Shown here: piece after piece, positions 61,667 to 64,000 of the stretch | Numbering within the stretch: the first letter of the stretch is position 1 | Layout of the letters: the number at the start of each line of letters is the position of its first letter | Assembly (NCBI RefSeq): GCF_001550135.1 | Contig: NZ_LRUE01000015.1 | Coordinates: forward strand, 620,001 to 684,000 | DNA: 64,000 nucleotides | Reading direction: 5' to 3' | Source: Pseudoalteromonas shioyasakiensis | Lineage (GTDB): Bacteria > Pseudomonadota > Gammaproteobacteria > Enterobacterales > Alteromonadaceae | Notes under the pieces: model-generated | The model's database searches: none | Told to the model about the DNA's origin: nothing | What the model saw: the letters and a program-made list of their open reading frames with translations, nothing else | Made by a program: the position numbers and the translations under genes

Positions 61667-63405
61667 ATGCAGCAACACACATTTGATTTTGACCAAATTA
61701 TTATAGGCTCTGGATTTGGCGGCTCTGTGAGTGCGCTTCGCCTAAGCGAAAAAGGCAACCGAGTTTTAGTACTCGAAAAAGGCCTACGCCGCGACGATAA
61801 AGAGTTTCCAAAAACCAACCTAGATATCAAAAACTATATGTGGCAGCCAGAAATTGGCCTAAAAGGCTGCATTCAATTTTCGTTTACCAGCAAAGTCACT
61901 GTGCTGCATGGTGTGGGTGTGGGTGTGGGTGGTGGTTCACAAATTTATGCCAATGTGCACCTTATTCCTGATGATGAGGTCTTTCAATCTCCAGCCTGGA
62001 CACGAATAAAATCAGACTGGAAAGAAAGCCTAATGCCCTACTATGGCCTTGCACAGCGCATGTTAGGCAGTGCCAAAAATACCTATACCAATGTTGCCGA
62101 TCACACATTAAAAGAGATTGCAGAGCAGATGGGTCAAGGTGACTCGTTCAAAACCGTGAATACCGGGGTGCTTTTTGCAAAACCCGGCGAAGCCTATAAC
62201 AAAGAGCTACCCGACCCATACTTTAATGGCGATGGTCCAAGGCGAAATACCTGCCATTACTGTGGTAGCTGCATGATTGGTTGTCGCCATAATGCCAAAA
62301 ACACCTTGATGAAAAACTATTTGTACTTTGCCGAACGCAATGGCGTAGAGATAAGACCCAGCTCTGAAGTAATCAAAATCACCCCGCTCAATGCGGATGG
62401 CAGCGCCGGATACAAAATTAAGATTAAAGATACCAGTCATCGCAACAGCCATATTTATACGCTAACAACACGTGGCGTTGTGCTAAGCGCAGGGGTCATG
62501 GGCACCGTGCCTTTGCTTTTAAAAATGCGCGATAAAGACAAAACATTGCCCAATATTTCAGCTTGGCTTGGTCAGCAAATTCGCACTAATTCAGAAACCC
62601 TCACCACCCGAACAACACTACTAAAAAAGTTGATGATGGCGTTGCGATCAGCTCATTTATTTCGGTCGACAAAGACACCAATATTGAAATTTGCCGGTTT
62701 AGAGAAGGCGCCGATGGCACATGGCTTTATTTACCTTACGTTCCTATGGTGACTGGAAAAGGCCTCAAGCGTATTGTTAAGTTCTTAGTGAATACACTGC
62801 GCCATCCAATAAAAACAGCTAAAGTATTGCGGCCAAAAGGTAAAGCCCGCAGCTCGATTCTATTTTTGGTGATGCAAAAATCCGAGGCGTTTATTCACCT
62901 AGAATGGCGACGTAAATGGTATCGCTTATTTAAAAACGGCATTACTGCGGTGCAAAAAGACAATGACACGCCGCTTAGCGTTAGTTTTCCAAAAGCAGAA
63001 GAAGCAACCAAACTCTACGCCGAAAAACTCGGTGGCGTGCCGGGGTCTGCCTTATCTGAAGTGCTATTTGGAGCACCGATGACGGCGCATATAATGAGTG
63101 GAGTCGCCATGGGAACTGATGCCTCTAACGGCGTAGTTGATAGCTCCGGAGAAGTGTTCGGCTATCAAAACCTACGAGTTATTGACGGCTCAATCATACC
63201 GGGTAATTTAGGGGTAAACCCATCATTAACCATTACCGCATTGTCGGAATATGCAATGAGCCAAGTGCCGGTATTCGATGCAGCCCGAGCAAGCAAGATA
63301 AAACCAATAGAATTTAGTGAACCACGCGAAGGCCTAGTATCTGCGCTTACGGGTTCAGGTGATTTAGCAAAATCGATTGCTGAAAAACAAAAAAGCCGTG
63401 CATAA
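61667..63405 (+). pseudogene. GMC oxidoreductase split by a -1 frame change
   Basis: FAD-dependent alcohol/sterol oxidase-like protein. First frame (61667-62752): FAD fold IIIGSGFGGSVSALRLSEKG, GVGGGSQIYANV and a Cys cluster CHYCGSCMIGCRHNAKNTL. After RTNSETLTT near 62600 the protein continues in the -1 frame as VDDGVAISSFISVDKDTNIEI and on through 62746-63405, ending with the GMC block GVNPSLTITAL. The change can occur at CTA AAA AAG (62621-62629), which contains an in-frame A AAA AAG heptamer of the dnaX type, or be a lost base just upstream. Together about 578 aa, normal for the family. Classed as a pseudogene with the recoding alternative open. Confidence 0.72.
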
Positions 63406-63413
63406 AGCACGGC
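63395..63413 (-). terminator. Terminator of ohr, overlapping GMC gene end
   Basis: GCCGTGC / GCACGGC with a 5-nt loop and a six-T run on the minus strand. The GMC stop lies in the loop. Confidence 0.85.
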
Positions 63414-63432
63414 CTATTTTGATAAATAGCGA

Positions 63433-63861
63433 TTAGATAACTGATAACTCTACAGCAATGTTACCGCGTGTAGCGTTTGAGTATGGGCATACTTCGTGCG
63501 CTTTATTAACAAGTGCAAGAGCGGTGTCTTTATCAAGATCACCTACCGATACCGCAAGCTTAACAGCAATACCAAAACCACCTTCAATAGGACCAATAGA
63601 TACTTCAGAGTTAATATGAGTATCAGCTGGTAATTTAACTTTTGCTTGGCCAGCCACTAACTTTAATGCACCGATAAAACAAGCCGCGTAACCTGCAGCA
63701 AATAATTGCTCAGGGTTTGTACCTTGACCATCATCACCACCTAACCCCTTAGGAGTTGATAGTGCCACATCTAAACGACCATCATCTGATTTTGCTGTGC
63801 CTTCACGGCCACCTGTTGCTGTTGCTTTTGCTGTGTATGCGACGCTTTGTAGTTCTTTCAT
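63433..63861 (-). CDS. ohr: Organic hydroperoxide resistance protein Ohr
   Basis: 142 aa thiol peroxidase of the OsmC/Ohr family that reduces organic hydroperoxides. Catalytic Cys61 (GYAACFIGA) and Cys125 (HEVCPYSNATRGN) are both present. The ATG at 63861 is the family start; a longer frame runs through the operators. Two palindromes upstream and a divergent ohrR start complete the usual Ohr/OhrR arrangement. Confidence 0.95.
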   Translation of the reverse strand: MKELQSVAYTAKATATGGREGTAKSDDGRLDVALSTPKGLGGDDGQGTNPEQLFAAGYAACFIGALKLVAGQAKVKLPADTHINSEVSIGPIEGGFGIAVKLAVSVGDLDKDTALALVNKAHEVCPYSNATRGNIAVELSVI

Positions 63862-63884
63862 GATTACTCTCCTAATTGAGTGAA

Positions 63885-63950
63885 AATATATTTTGCATGC
63901 AAAATATATTAGATCAGCTTTTTCGTGATTGCAAATACTTTGCATGCAAA
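63885..63950. promoter_or_regulatory. OhrR operators
   Basis: A perfect 26-bp palindrome (63885-63910) centred on GCATGC with flanking TTTT/AAAA, and a second site TTTGCATGCAAA (63939-63950). They lie between ohr and the divergent ohrR start, as expected for the MarR-family repressor OhrR, which recognises TTTGCATGCAAA-like sites. Confidence 0.8.
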
Positions 63951-63984
63951 TTAAAATACTCGTATTGAATTTTGAGGATCGAGT

Positions 63985-64000
63985 ATGAAATACCCACAAC
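63985..64000 (+). CDS. ohrR: OhrR, MarR-family repressor, first five codons only
   Basis: ATG at 63985 preceded by GAGGATCGAGT encodes M-K-Y-P-Q before the window ends. Divergence from ohr and the operators between them make ohrR the expected gene, and MKYP is a common OhrR opening. Only context supports this. Confidence 0.6.

Overview
The window looks like a chromosomal segment of a marine gammaproteobacterium of the Alteromonadales, most likely Pseudoalteromonas or a close relative. This is an inference from protein style: many TonB-dependent receptors, LacI-controlled sugar loci with TonB receptors in place of PTS, an S9 glutamyl-endopeptidase-like enzyme, curli genes, cache and CZB chemoreceptors, a HigBA2 pair very like that of Vibrio cholerae, and an AT-leaning base composition. 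No rRNA, tRNA, integrase, transposase or CRISPR array was seen.

Layout. 1-6.4 kb: the 3' part of a 2-keto-3-deoxygluconate kinase, a Fur-type siderophore receptor, two LysR regulators, a LysE/RhtB exporter and an SDR oxidoreductase. 6.4-7.1 kb: higB2-higA2 toxin-antitoxin, with a promoter whose predicted start falls on the toxin ATG. 7.3-13.5 kb: a secreted S9 peptidase, a LacI regulator coupled to a glycosyltransferase, and a ThrE-type exporter. 13.6-22 kb: an octaheme cytochrome with a TPR tail, a frameshifted sulfatase, two outer-membrane proteins, a small unknown protein and a stop-interrupted S41 peptidase. 22.2-22.7 kb: an array of 78-bp repeats, each encoding two hairpins; this is the most unusual object here. 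22.7-26 kb: aldehyde dehydrogenase with a divergent AraC regulator, then a YoaK membrane protein.

26-32.5 kb is a sucrose locus (LacI, sucrose phosphorylase, MFS permease, TonB receptor) tied together by three copies of one operator. 32.7-37.7 kb: a soluble CZB chemoreceptor, a SetA-type sugar exporter and a secreted subtilase with P and PKD domains. 38.3-42.8 kb: a curli locus with one very long curlin (about 19 repeats), csgE, csgF, csgG and a CsgD-like regulator, but no recognisable csgB or csgC. 42.9-49.3 kb is a trehalose locus (trehalase, MFS permease, LacI, TonB receptor) with two copies of a different operator. 49.4-52.5 kb: SGNH hydrolase, DsrE-like protein, and a SoxR-flavin reductase pair with a SoxR box. 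52.6-56 kb: a DUF3360 transporter and a MASE1-GGDEF diguanylate cyclase. 56-56.85 kb: 14-bp and 7-bp minisatellites and a REP-like inverted pair. 56.9-64 kb: a cache chemoreceptor, an AraC-controlled aldehyde dehydrogenase followed by a GMC oxidoreductase split by a -1 shift, and the ohr/ohrR peroxide-defence pair.

Three genes are interrupted (sulfatase, S41 peptidase, GMC oxidoreductase). They could be real decay or base-calling errors. The GMC junction lies on an in-frame A AAA AAG heptamer, so recoding is also possible.
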